Under the pieces are notes generated by a model, which was not told where the DNA came from, did not search any database, and saw nothing but the letters and a program-made list of their open reading frames with translations. Of a stretch of DNA of 64,000 bases, positions 29,292-38,370 are shown piece by piece. The position numbers and the translations under genes are program-made. Every line of letters begins with the position of its first letter. Position 1 is the first letter of the stretch. Where the stretch lies: contig NZ_JADNYK010000001.1 in the NCBI RefSeq assembly GCF_017810075.1, forward strand, positions 620,001-684,000, written 5' to 3'. This DNA is from Pseudozobellia sp. WGM2 (GTDB taxonomy: Bacteria; Bacteroidota; Bacteroidia; Flavobacteriales; Flavobacteriaceae).

Positions 29292-31565
29292 ATGACACAC
29301 GTAAAAACACAAATAGGGAGAAGAGCATTTCTAAAAAATACTGGTTTGGCCAGTGGAGGATTGATCATTGGTTTCAGTTGGTTGAATTCCTGTAAGCCCA
29401 AGGCAGTACCTGAAAAGGAAATGGAGATGGCCTTGGAAATGCCAAAGGAATGGTCAGAGTTTAATAGCTATATCAAAATTGGAGAAAATGGTGCGGTGAC
29501 TTTGATGGCACCCAATCCGGAATTCGGTTCCAATGTAAAAACATCATTGCCCATGATATTGGCCGAGGAATTGGATGTAGATTGGAAAATGGTCTTGATA
29601 GAACAGGCGAATTTCCATCCTGAAAAATTCGATCGCCAATTTACGGGAGGTAGTCAGGGCGTTCGCACAGGGTGGCCAGGGCTTCGGTTAGCTGGTGCCA
29701 CCGCACGCCAAATGTTGCTTATGGCAGCGTCCCAAAAGTGGAACGTACCCGTTTCAGAATTGACCACAAATAACGGAACGGTCTATCATAAAACGACTGA
29801 GCAAGAAATAGGTTACGGTGAATTGGCTTCTTTGGCCAAAGACATTACCCTACCCGAGGAGCAAGATGTACCTTTAAAAGATGTGAGCGACTTTAAAATA
29901 GTCGGTGTTTCCAAAAAAAATGTGGATACCAAAAATATTATCACAGGAAAACCACTTTTTACTATGGATTTGCAAGAGGATGGCATGTTGGTCGCCATGA
30001 TTGCCCTTCCACCTTTTGGTATGAAAATTAAATCCGTAGATGACTCGGTCGCCAAATCTATGCCCGGCATCAAAGATGTATTTACCATACAAACTTTACA
30101 GGATGATTATGAGCGCAACTTTTTTGATACCACTACCCATACCAAAATAGCCGTTGTGGTAGGAAACAGTACATGGGAAGTAATGCAGGCAAAAAAAGCC
30201 CTACGTATGGAATGGGAAGAAATTTCGGATTCTGAATTTGTAATGGCCGGTTTTCGAGGTAAAACCACGATTAAAGTGCCCGCTGGGCTTGAAAGTACCG
30301 AGAAACATAATGCAAAAATGCAGGAGATGTCTTTGAAAAGAGGGAATGTTCTTAGAAGGGACGGTAATCCGGAAGAGGCGTTCCAAAATGCGGAGAAGAT
30401 TCTAGAACGAACTTATACGGCACCCTATTTGGCCCATAACTGTATGGAGCCCGTCAACTGCTTTGCCGACGTGACCGAAAATGAGGCCGTACTTCACGCA
30501 CCGATTCAAGCTCCTGAGCTTATTTCTGGCACCCTGGCCGCTAGGTTAGGACTTCCTGAGGAAAACATTCATGTAAACCTGACCCGAATGGGGGGCGGTT
30601 TTGGTCAGAGGGCTTATGGCCACCATTTGGTAGAAGCAGCGGTAATCTCCCAAAAAATAAATGCTCCCGTAAAATTGGTCTATACTCGTGAAGATGATAT
30701 GAGCTATGGTATCTACAGACCGACCTATACAGCAACCTACAGGGCTGCCTTGGACAAGGATAATAATGTCATCGGTTTTCATGTACGTGGGGGTGGTATA
30801 CCGGAGCATCCCGTCGCGGCCAACCGTTTTCCTGCTGGAGCTATCGATAATTATTTGGCCGAGGGATGGGCTTTGGAATCTAATATAACCATAGGAGCAT
30901 TCAGGGCACCACGTTCCAACTTTATTGCCGGTGCCGAACAATCCTTTTTAGATGAGCTAGCAGAGACCATGGGCAAAGACCCTATTGATTTTAGGTTAGA
31001 ACTGCTCGATAGGGCCATGAAAAACCCCGTAGGCGAGAACAACGACTACGAGGCTGAGCGTTATGCCGGTGTGCTGAAATTGGTCAAGGAGAAATCGGGT
31101 TGGAACCAGAGCGAAAAACCAGGAATACATAGAGGGGTTTCCGCCTATTTTTGCCACAACAGTTATGTGGCGCAAGTCTTGGAATTGTCTATGGAAGGTG
31201 AAATGCCAAAAATGGAAAAAGTAACGGCCGCGATTGATTGTGGTATTGTCATAAACCCCGATTTTGCGACCAATATGGCCGAAGGTGGTATTGTAGATGG
31301 TATTGGGAACGCCATGTTCGGTGAAATGTCATTCACGAATGGAGTGCCCGACCATAAAAACTTTGACACCTATCGTATGATCAGGTTCAGCGAGGCACCA
31401 AAAACGATTGAGGTGCATTTTGTACAGAACGAAATCGACCCAACAGGATTGGGAGAACCACCCTTTCCACCGATTTTTGGAGCCTTGGCCAATGCGCTTT
31501 ATAAGGCGACGGGACAACGGCATTATCGACAGCCTTTTGTTACCGAAAAACAAATTATAGGCTAG
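29292..31565 (+). CDS. Tat-exported molybdopterin-binding subunit (aldehyde/xanthine-oxidase family)
   Basis: A 757-aa catalytic subunit with a Tat signal (GRRAFLKNTGLASGG) followed by a possible lipobox at SWLNSC. Molybdopterin-binding motifs include GGSQGVRTGWPGLR, GGGFGQRAYGHH and the catalytic-Glu segment GLGEPPFPP near the C-terminus. With the [2Fe-2S] partner it forms a periplasmic or membrane-tethered hydroxylase of the IorB/aldehyde-dehydrogenase type that oxidises aldehydes or N-heterocycles with water. No FAD subunit or cytochrome c is adjacent, so the electron acceptor is open. Confidence 0.92.
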   Translation: MTHVKTQIGRRAFLKNTGLASGGLIIGFSWLNSCKPKAVPEKEMEMALEMPKEWSEFNSYIKIGENGAVTLMAPNPEFGSNVKTSLPMILAEELDVDWKMVLIEQANFHPEKFDRQFTGGSQGVRTGWPGLRLAGATARQMLLMAASQKWNVPVSELTTNNGTVYHKTTEQEIGYGELASLAKDITLPEEQDVPLKDVSDFKIVGVSKKNVDTKNIITGKPLFTMDLQEDGMLVAMIALPPFGMKIKSVDDSVAKSMPGIKDVFTIQTLQDDYERNFFDTTTHTKIAVVVGNSTWEVMQAKKALRMEWEEISDSEFVMAGFRGKTTIKVPAGLESTEKHNAKMQEMSLKRGNVLRRDGNPEEAFQNAEKILERTYTAPYLAHNCMEPVNCFADVTENEAVLHAPIQAPELISGTLAARLGLPEENIHVNLTRMGGGFGQRAYGHHLVEAAVISQKINAPVKLVYTREDDMSYGIYRPTYTATYRAALDKDNNVIGFHVRGGGIPEHPVAANRFPAGAIDNYLAEGWALESNITIGAFRAPRSNFIAGAEQSFLDELAETMGKDPIDFRLELLDRAMKNPVGENNDYEAERYAGVLKLVKEKSGWNQSEKPGIHRGVSAYFCHNSYVAQVLELSMEGEMPKMEKVTAAIDCGIVINPDFATNMAEGGIVDGIGNAMFGEMSFTNGVPDHKNFDTYRMIRFSEAPKTIEVHFVQNEIDPTGLGEPPFPPIFGALANALYKATGQRHYRQPFVTEKQIIG

Positions 31566-31598
31566 CCATCAGAGACTGCACACATTTTAAATTAGAGT

Positions 31599-32315
31599 AT
31601 GAAAGTAAGGTTGATGTTTTATTTGTTACTGGTATTTGGTAATTTCTTAGGAGCTCAAGACTTAAGCAGCACTAAAGATTCCTTATCCTCACAGGAAAAA
31701 AGCATCATAAAAATTGCGAGTTATACGGCGCAAGGTGATTTGTTACGATTGAAAACGGCTTTGAACGATGGGCTAAACAACGGATTAACCATTAACCAAA
31801 CCAAGGAGGTTTTGGTGCATCTGTATGCTTACGCCGGTTTTCCCAGAAGTATACGCGGTTTACAGACCCTTTTACAAGTATTGGAAGACCGGAAGAATAC
31901 CGGAAAAATGGACGAGAGGGGAGTTGAAGCATCTCCAATTACCGATACGCGCAGTAAGTATGAACGCGGAAAGGAAATCTTGGAAACCTTGGTAGGCCGC
32001 TCATTGGATGGCCCAAAACCTGCCTATCAAGAATTTTCACCGGAAATGGACCGTTTCTTAAAAGAACATTTGTTCGCAGATATTTTTGAGCGTGATGTAC
32101 TCAACCATAAAGAGCGTGAACTGCTCACCATTTCCGTAATAGCCAGTTTAGGTAATTTAGAGCCTATGCTTGCAAGCCATTTCAACCTATGTTTAAATGT
32201 GGGCTGGCAGCCCGGTCAATTGCATGAATTCATCAAGATTTTAGATGAAACTACAACTGAAGAAAGTAATAAGACAGCCAAAACGGTACTTTATAAAGTA
32301 CTTGACAATCGATAA
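31599..32315 (+). CDS. Exported carboxymuconolactone-decarboxylase-family protein
   Basis: A 238-aa protein with a signal peptide ending LGAQ and two CMD/AhpD-type helical repeats: ALNDGLNNGLTINQTKEVLVHLYAYAGFPRSIRGL and LNHKERELLTISVIASLGNLEPMLASHFNLCLNVG. The AhpD CxxC pair is absent, so it is not a canonical peroxidase partner; the glutamate and histidine of the CMD active site are plausible. It follows the molybdenum hydroxylase by 33 bp and precedes the cupin gene by 16 bp. Confidence 0.86.
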   Translation: MKVRLMFYLLLVFGNFLGAQDLSSTKDSLSSQEKSIIKIASYTAQGDLLRLKTALNDGLNNGLTINQTKEVLVHLYAYAGFPRSIRGLQTLLQVLEDRKNTGKMDERGVEASPITDTRSKYERGKEILETLVGRSLDGPKPAYQEFSPEMDRFLKEHLFADIFERDVLNHKERELLTISVIASLGNLEPMLASHFNLCLNVGWQPGQLHEFIKILDETTTEESNKTAKTVLYKVLDNR

Positions 32316-32331
32316 GAATACTGATGCCGAG

Positions 32332-32799
32332 ATGAAGATACCACCCCTTTATATGACATTTTTTATGTTGGCCCTTTTAATGGGTTGTTATGAGCCAAAA
32401 GAAATTCATGAGGATGCTGCCCTATTTTCGAAAGGCGAAAAAATCACCAATGATAAATTTACGGGCACCGCCTGGCTATATATGTTGGCCACACCGGATA
32501 GTTTAAATGCCATGTACGCGGGTTTGGTCACTTTTGAACCTGGGGCACGAACCAATTGGCATTCGCATCCCACTGGGCAAATTCTCATTGCTACCAAAGG
32601 TGAAGGCTATTACCAAGAAGAAGGAGAAAGTAAACGCGTGCTTCGCCAAGGCGAAACTATAAAATGCTTACCCAACATAAAACATTGGCATGGGGCAAGC
32701 TCCAATTCGGAATTTGCACATATTGCCATATCCGACCGGGAGAAAGGACCTGCACAGTGGTTTCAGCCCGTTACGGATAAAGTATATAATGGCAACTGA
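32332..32799 (+). CDS. Cupin-domain lipoprotein
   Basis: A 155-aa lipoprotein with a single cupin barrel. I take ATG 32332, which starts a lipoprotein signal peptide (LALLMGCYEP); a start at 32245 would overlap the CMD gene. Cupin motif 1 is WHSHPTGQILIATKGEGYY and motif 2 ends PNIKHWHGAS, giving His ligands for a metal. Such cupins accompany CMD and aldo/keto reductase genes in Bacteroidota and Proteobacteria. It is the last gene of the exported redox set. Confidence 0.87.
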   Translation: MKIPPLYMTFFMLALLMGCYEPKEIHEDAALFSKGEKITNDKFTGTAWLYMLATPDSLNAMYAGLVTFEPGARTNWHSHPTGQILIATKGEGYYQEEGESKRVLRQGETIKCLPNIKHWHGASSNSEFAHIAISDREKGPAQWFQPVTDKVYNGN

Positions 32800-32983
32800 A
32801 CAATACGCTATTCAAATTTAGTTTATTAAAATGTTGGTTTTTGAGACAAACTTTAGGCCCTAAGAAAATTTTTGGTGAAATGCGCAAGCAAATAGGTGTG
32901 ACCCACGCAGTAAATTGTTGTCGGCTAGACGAAGCGAGGCCTATTTACAGGCTACGTAAGGATTAAAACACCTACTAATAGCC

Positions 32984-33868
32984 TTATTTCTGGAAGATTT
33001 TTTTAACGCCTTTAACTATAAGTAATACAACAAAGCCCACAACAAGACCCAATAGAAACTCCACCAACATAGCAGGTAAAGAGGGAAACAAGTGATGTAA
33101 AAAAGGAACATTGTGTGAAAAGATTCCGCCGGAAACCAGTAATAGGGCTATGGTACCAATAAACCCCAACGATTTTATTACTATGGGAAGGGCATTCACA
33201 AAAAAACGTCCCACCTTATCTGAAAAGCTGTTATCTTCTTCATTGAGGTTGATCAGTTTGACCCCGAATTCATCCATGCGAACAATTAGGGCAACGATCC
33301 CATATACACCTACGGTAGCCAACAGGGCCACCACAGATACTACCATGATCTGATTGACCAAAGGTGCTTCAATAACAGTACCCAAGGCTATGATTACAAT
33401 TTCAACCGAAAGTATAAAATCCGTAAGAATGGCAGATTTTATCTTTTCCTTTTCAAGTTCCAGAATATCTTCTTTGGATGGCGCTTCGGTTTTGGCATGT
33501 GGTTGCTCATGGTCATGCGGCACAAAATACTCATAGATTTTTTCGGCACCTTCATAGGCCAGGTAGAGTCCACCAAGAATGAGGATAATGGTTACAGCCA
33601 CTGGCAAAAAGGCACTTAAGAGAAAAGCAACGGGTAAAATAATGATTTTGTTGAGCAAAGAGCCTTTGGTAATGGCCCATAGTACCGGTAGTTCTCTTTT
33701 AGATACAAAGCCGGAAGCTTTCTCCGCATTTACCGCCAAATCATCACCTAAGATTCCTGCGGTTTTCTTGGTGGCTATTTTGCTCATTGAAGCAACATCA
33801 TCTAACAAGGTTGCTACATCATCTAAAATTGCGAAAAACCCGGAAGCCATATAATTAATTTTGGGCAA
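32984..33868 (-). CDS. DUF808 (YedI-like) membrane protein
   Basis: A 294-aa inner-membrane protein with an N-terminal amphipathic region carrying the family start ASGFFAILDDVATLLDDVASMSKIATKKTAGILGDDLAVNA, followed by about six to seven hydrophobic helices. This matches DUF808/YedI throughout and at full length. The function of the family is unknown. It stands alone, convergent with the cupin gene. Confidence 0.9.
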   Translation of the reverse strand: MPKINYMASGFFAILDDVATLLDDVASMSKIATKKTAGILGDDLAVNAEKASGFVSKRELPVLWAITKGSLLNKIIILPVAFLLSAFLPVAVTIILILGGLYLAYEGAEKIYEYFVPHDHEQPHAKTEAPSKEDILELEKEKIKSAILTDFILSVEIVIIALGTVIEAPLVNQIMVVSVVALLATVGVYGIVALIVRMDEFGVKLINLNEEDNSFSDKVGRFFVNALPIVIKSLGFIGTIALLLVSGGIFSHNVPFLHHLFPSLPAMLVEFLLGLVVGFVVLLIVKGVKKIFQK

Positions 33869-34072
33869 AAATAGAATATGCCTTTTAGATTGAAGTATTC
33901 AATTAGCTAAAAAATGAACGTATTTTCATGAAAATTGGTAAACTCTAAAATAATGCCCAGACACTCTCCAATAGTAGAAACCTTACTTATTTAGTACTAT
34001 TGCGCGTAGACATTTTACTTTAGAGATACTTTCTGTTCTGTATGCCCATCAATTTAGTAGTGTTAGCGTTAC

Positions 34073-35653
34073 TTAGTATACCGTTTGCTTAGTGCTACCG
34101 GCTTGAGTATATCGTATTGAAAATTTAAAAGTATTTAAATTGGCTTTTAAATGTGCGAAATCGCTGCCATTCTCCCAAATAATATCTATTTCATTTTTAG
34201 CGGAATCATTAATTTTCATGCTGCCATTGAACGCATCACATGTATTACGCAATCTCATGATATTTAGCTGGTTTAGAACGATTTTCTTTTGAAGTCCAGC
34301 GGTTACCGCTTCCATGGTCAATGTAGTTCTGTTGATTTCTTTATGTCCGCCACTGCCCGCATTATCCGCAGCATCATAATCATTCTTACCTGCAAAAATA
34401 TCCAAATACCAAACTTGGGGTATACCTGGCATAAACATTTGAATGGCCCTGGCCAATAGCAACTTTTGCTCGTTTTCGCCCAAAGCACTGAAAAATGTGG
34501 CGTTTACTTGGTAATAGGATATTTTTTCCCCTGATGGCCCATATAGATTCTTTACCCGACCTCCTCTCTCCATAATAGTGCTCATTATGGTTTCAATCTC
34601 CTTATCTTTTAGCAGGCCTTTTTGGTATGTTCCGGAGATTTCCTTTCCTTTTAGATCCAAGACCGGTATACCGTCATGGCAGCCCAACATATTTACCGTT
34701 CTATATCCCTTTTCTACAATCTCCCTTGCCCAAGTGAACAGTGCACTATGGTCTGAAGTTTCCAAAGTGTGTATCATTAATCCGGGCAGGAAAAAATCAT
34801 ATATCTGATACCCTTCATCCGCTACTTCATCATGTAAATGAAGACCATACTCGGCATGTATTTCCGGCAAAAGGGTCAATCCATTTTTCGTTGCTATTTG
34901 GTTGATCCTCTTTAAATAATCCCACGTACCGGGTTTATTAAAAAAGTTTGATTTACCGATCTCTTTATGCAAATAGGCAAAAGCATCTAAACGCAGAATA
35001 GAACAGCCATAGCTTTTTACCTTGGCCAATGTTTCTTCATAAAAGTCCCAAACTAATTGAGACTTGGCATTAACATCCATCTGGCCCAAAATACTATTGT
35101 TCTCATTATCTATTTTTTGATAAAAGGTATTCCAATAGGGTTGTTGGCTACCGTCGGGGAAAGGAACATTCAAAATGGGCAATCCTGCTTTTCTCATGAA
35201 GAGTTTATCTAAATACTCTTTCTTTGGTATGATTATGCCCTTATCGTTCAATTCTCCGTGACCTTTCCAGAAAGTATTCCAATTGATAAAAAAATCTTTG
35301 TATTTAGAGTGTTCCCCATTTTGAATCAAGTCTTTGAATTGTGGTGATGCCACCGATAAATGGTTAAGAACAATATCGAACTTCAACATAATGCCCAGTT
35401 CTTCTAAAGCCTTTAAATCATCTTTAGAAACTAGTTCTTCGTTAATGTTATAGTCAATAATCGAAAAACCTCTATCGAGGTCACTATTAAAAAAGGTAGG
35501 TAACACATAAAATAAGGAAAATACCTCTTTAAACTCGGGCATTCTAAGCATGGTAACCGTATCGCTAAGATTACTACCGATACTGTCTGGGTAGGCATTG
35601 AACATTACGCCATTTAAAATAGTATTGTTTGGTTTCATAACTGTGCTTGACAA
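34073..35653 (-). CDS. GH13 sucrose-phosphorylase-like enzyme
   Basis: A 526-aa cytoplasmic GH13 enzyme of the GH13_18 phosphorylase type. It starts VMFNAYPDSIGSNLSD, as in sucrose phosphorylases. The nucleophile Asp223 is in ILRLDAFAY, the acid/base Glu264 in LLPEIHAEY, and the stabiliser Asp327 in CHDGIPVLD. The expected reaction is sucrose + Pi to glucose-1-phosphate + fructose; glucosylglycerate or sucrose-6-phosphate phosphorolysis are alternatives. The adjacent fructokinase (3 bp away) and sugar symporter favour sucrose. It is the distal gene of a minus-strand operon. Confidence 0.87.
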   Translation of the reverse strand: MSSTVMKPNNTILNGVMFNAYPDSIGSNLSDTVTMLRMPEFKEVFSLFYVLPTFFNSDLDRGFSIIDYNINEELVSKDDLKALEELGIMLKFDIVLNHLSVASPQFKDLIQNGEHSKYKDFFINWNTFWKGHGELNDKGIIIPKKEYLDKLFMRKAGLPILNVPFPDGSQQPYWNTFYQKIDNENNSILGQMDVNAKSQLVWDFYEETLAKVKSYGCSILRLDAFAYLHKEIGKSNFFNKPGTWDYLKRINQIATKNGLTLLPEIHAEYGLHLHDEVADEGYQIYDFFLPGLMIHTLETSDHSALFTWAREIVEKGYRTVNMLGCHDGIPVLDLKGKEISGTYQKGLLKDKEIETIMSTIMERGGRVKNLYGPSGEKISYYQVNATFFSALGENEQKLLLARAIQMFMPGIPQVWYLDIFAGKNDYDAADNAGSGGHKEINRTTLTMEAVTAGLQKKIVLNQLNIMRLRNTCDAFNGSMKINDSAKNEIDIIWENGSDFAHLKANLNTFKFSIRYTQAGSTKQTVY

Positions 35654-35656
35654 TGG

Positions 35657-36589
35657 TTATAATAGTTTTGACAAAATATCGATATTATCTGGCAATCGCC
35701 CAACATTCTGTAATTTTAAGGCTGCCAACTTCAATGCCACTTCAAGACATTCTTCGATTGTTTTTTCTTTAATATAGGCGAAAAGAAAACCGGACCAAAA
35801 CGCATCTCCCGCTCCGGTAGTATCTTGTACTTTTTCTACTTTAATTGCAGGTAATGTTATAATTTCTTTCTCTTTTTGTGACAGTTTTACGCCTTTACTC
35901 CCCAGAGTTAAACAAACAATTTCCGCTCCTTCTGAATGAAAGAACTCGAAAATTTCATTGTGGGGCAGTTTTTTTTCAAACAAGCGCAGCATATCATCTT
36001 CACTAATCTTTATAAGCGGATTGAATTTACAATACGCTTTTATGACCTGAAGCGCCTGTTGTTGGCTAGACCACAGCTTTTTGGCATAATTTACATCAAT
36101 GCTCAATTTACAACCGAGGTCAAAGGCTTCCTTGGCTTTTTTTAAAATGGTGCTCTGGGCCGGTTCTTTGCTTAGGGCAAAGCAGGTCGTGTGGTATATT
36201 CTAGTATTGGAGAGTGTTTCTTTGGTTATTTGCGAATCTACAATGCAATTATCTGCTTGTCTGTAAGGGATAAAATCGGGAGTGCTTTCCGACCGGGATA
36301 CAAAGATTACACTGGTAGATGCTTCCTCCAGCTCACAAATATTATCCGTTTCGATTTGGGCCTCATCCAGTCTCTTGATTATATATTCTCCAAAACCATC
36401 GTTTCCTACAGTGGCCACCAATGAAGAACGAAGGCCTAATCGGGCACAATTCATGGCCACATTGGTAGCTGAACCTCCTAAGTATCTATGGTAATCTCTG
36501 GTATTATTTATAAGTACGCCCTGTTGGTGACCAATAAAATCAATAAGGACCTCTCCTACACTTAAAATATCTATCTTGTTGCTCAACAC
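35657..36589 (-). CDS. PfkB-family carbohydrate kinase, probable fructokinase
   Basis: A 310-aa ribokinase/PfkB kinase. The N-terminal motif GGSATNVAMNCARLG and the C-terminal signature DTTGAGDAFWSGFLFA with its catalytic Asp are intact; the length is normal. Next to a sucrose-phosphorylase-like enzyme it would phosphorylate released fructose to fructose-6-phosphate. The 2-dehydro-3-deoxygluconate kinase or another sugar is possible from sequence alone. Co-transcribed with its neighbours (3 and 10 bp gaps). Confidence 0.87.
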   Translation of the reverse strand: MLSNKIDILSVGEVLIDFIGHQQGVLINNTRDYHRYLGGSATNVAMNCARLGLRSSLVATVGNDGFGEYIIKRLDEAQIETDNICELEEASTSVIFVSRSESTPDFIPYRQADNCIVDSQITKETLSNTRIYHTTCFALSKEPAQSTILKKAKEAFDLGCKLSIDVNYAKKLWSSQQQALQVIKAYCKFNPLIKISEDDMLRLFEKKLPHNEIFEFFHSEGAEIVCLTLGSKGVKLSQKEKEIITLPAIKVEKVQDTTGAGDAFWSGFLFAYIKEKTIEECLEVALKLAALKLQNVGRLPDNIDILSKLL

Positions 36590-36599
36590 TTTTACTTTT

Positions 36600-37907
36600 T
36601 TAAAATAAGGAACTATAATTTTTTTTGTTTTCTTTGATCAAAAGCGTACAGACCGCGCTTATGAGCAACAGTACACCTGAAAAAGTAATGGCATTTCTAG
36701 GGTCATTGTCTAGCATGTTCTTCAAAATAAAGCCAAAAGACAATGTTTGTATGATCATGGGTATCACGATCATCATATTGATAATACCCATATAAACGCC
36801 ATAACGTTCTTTGGGTATAGCGGCTACTACCATAAGGTAGGGAATACCCATCATACTTGCCCAACCAATACCAAAACCTGTTATAGCAAAGAATAGCAGG
36901 TTTTTATTTTCTATATGCGGAAATGCCAAAAACCCAACGGCGGCAATGACAAGGCAAAAGGCATGTACCTTTTTTGCGCTATATTTTTTGGCTAAACCAA
37001 CTAGGGCGAATGCTACCAAAAAAGTAACAACGTTATACCACCCATTTACCAAACCTGTCCAACTTACCGCTTCACTATAAGCCTGGGTATTTTCAGGGGT
37101 AGCCTTCCAAACGGATAGGGCCACACTTTTAGATGAGTTTTGCCAATAGCAGAATAGGGCATACCATTGAAAAAGGTAAACCAAGGCCAATTGCCACATT
37201 ACTTTGGGCATTTCCTTAACTGCCCTAAAAATTTCTATCAAAGGCTCCAAAATACTCTTGCTCTCCCTAATACGTTTTAATTCTTCTGCTGTTGGTGGTA
37301 TTTCTTTGGTCTTGCTCATGCTCCACAATATGGTGGCTATAGAGCAGACGGCACCTAGGAAAAAGGAGGCGTATACCCAAGTGGGTAGAGAACCTGTAGT
37401 GCCAATAATAATAAGTGGGAATATAAACAGCGATACATTGGCAAGTACCTGGCCCAATCCCGTAAAAAAACTTTGCATCTGAAAGCCCAAAGGCTGCTGT
37501 TCTATATCCAGCTTATCGGCTATAAGGGCTCTATAAGGCTCCATGGCCGTGTTATTTCCTACGTCTAAAATCCATAATAGACCGGCCGCCATCCAAAGAG
37601 TGCTGCTATATGGGAATGCAAATAAGGTGAGGCTACATAGAATGGCGCCAATAAGAAAATAAGGCTTTCGCCTACCAAATTTTGGACTCCATGTTTTATC
37701 ACTAAGGGCGCCAATAATGGGTTGCACCAATAGACCTGTCACCGGACCTGCAAGGTGTAAAATGGGAATTTGATCCGGACTTGCCCCTAGAAAGTCGTAA
37801 ATAGGTGTAACTGCACTTTGCTGAAGACCAAAGCTGTATTGAATGCCAAAAAAGCCGACATTCATGTTCAGTATCTGCCAAAAACTAAGTTTAGGTTTTT
37901 TAAGCAT
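36600..37907 (-). CDS. MFS/GPH sugar symporter, sucrose-transporter-like
   Basis: A 435-aa inner-membrane transporter with 12 predicted helices. The first loop holds GALSDKTWSPKFGRRKPYF, with the GRR pattern shared by plant SUT and SLC45-type sucrose/maltose carriers and their bacterial relatives. The start segment NMNVGFFGIQYSFGLQQSAVTPIYDFLGA is also typical. It would carry the disaccharide from periplasm to cytoplasm after passage through the TonB receptor encoded upstream. Located between the kinase and glutaredoxin-like genes with 10-bp spacers. Confidence 0.88.
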   Translation of the reverse strand: MLKKPKLSFWQILNMNVGFFGIQYSFGLQQSAVTPIYDFLGASPDQIPILHLAGPVTGLLVQPIIGALSDKTWSPKFGRRKPYFLIGAILCSLTLFAFPYSSTLWMAAGLLWILDVGNNTAMEPYRALIADKLDIEQQPLGFQMQSFFTGLGQVLANVSLFIFPLIIIGTTGSLPTWVYASFFLGAVCSIATILWSMSKTKEIPPTAEELKRIRESKSILEPLIEIFRAVKEMPKVMWQLALVYLFQWYALFCYWQNSSKSVALSVWKATPENTQAYSEAVSWTGLVNGWYNVVTFLVAFALVGLAKKYSAKKVHAFCLVIAAVGFLAFPHIENKNLLFFAITGFGIGWASMMGIPYLMVVAAIPKERYGVYMGIINMMIVIPMIIQTLSFGFILKNMLDNDPRNAITFSGVLLLISAVCTLLIKENKKNYSSLF

Positions 37908-37917
37908 CGTTTAAGGT

Positions 37918-38283
37918 CTAGTTTGCAATCTTATTTAAGAAGGCCTCAAAATCGCTATCGTTCATAAATAGTTGTCCATTTTTATCAATCACCGGTAACG
38001 CTATTTGATCGGTTGATAATCCTGCTTTTTGAACCTTGATCAACATTTCCCGTTGTTTTACAATGTTTATATCTACGTCATAGTATGTGAACTCTATTTG
38101 TTTGCTGGTAAGAAACGACTTGGTGTCTAAACAAAAGTGGCAGGTATCACTTCCATAGATAATAATGCTTTCAGCATTTGTTTTTGATGTTGAATCCTGT
38201 TCATTATCAAGTGTCACCTCTTGGCCTAAACAGCTTACACTTAAAAATAGGGTCAAGCAACAGGTAATTAGAAAATCTTTCAT
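37918..38283 (-). CDS. Exported glutaredoxin-like protein
   Basis: A 121-aa thioredoxin-fold protein with a glutaredoxin active site CHFC in YGSDTCHFCLDTKSFL and a downstream cis-Pro region ALPVID. The start ATG at 38281-38283 is preferred because a signal peptide ending SCLGQ follows; the longer frame to 38328 would begin inside a terminator stem. Export of a monodomain glutaredoxin and its inclusion in a sugar operon are unusual. A role in receptor folding is conceivable because the receptor carries a Cys-Cys pair (GNCCQR). Confidence 0.8.
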   Translation of the reverse strand: MKDFLITCCLTLFLSVSCLGQEVTLDNEQDSTSKTNAESIIIYGSDTCHFCLDTKSFLTSKQIEFTYYDVDINIVKQREMLIKVQKAGLSTDQIALPVIDKNGQLFMNDSDFEAFLNKIAN

Positions 38284-38302
38284 CTTTAATCTTTCATGTT
38301 TA

Positions 38303-38342
38303 AGAAAAAAGAGTTGGTCCTTTAACAATTCCCAACTCTTTT
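38303..38342 (-). terminator. Intrinsic terminator/attenuator inside the sucrose operon
   Basis: On the minus strand an 11-bp stem AAAAGAGTTGG/CCAACTCTTTT (38332-38342 with 38307-38317) with a 14-nt loop is followed by further T residues, about 30 bp after the TonB receptor stop and 20 bp before the glutaredoxin-like start. Partial termination here would make the receptor transcript more abundant than the downstream metabolic genes. Confidence 0.75.
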
Positions 38343-38370
38343 CATCAACAAAACTTAAACGCTATATTAT

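Noticed and set aside
30546-30941. 131-aa minus-strand frame inside the molybdenum hydroxylase gene
   Set aside because: Antisense shadow of a strongly conserved catalytic region.
32880-32966. 28-aa frame between the cupin and DUF808 genes
   Set aside because: Too short, on the tail of a convergent pair, with no motif.
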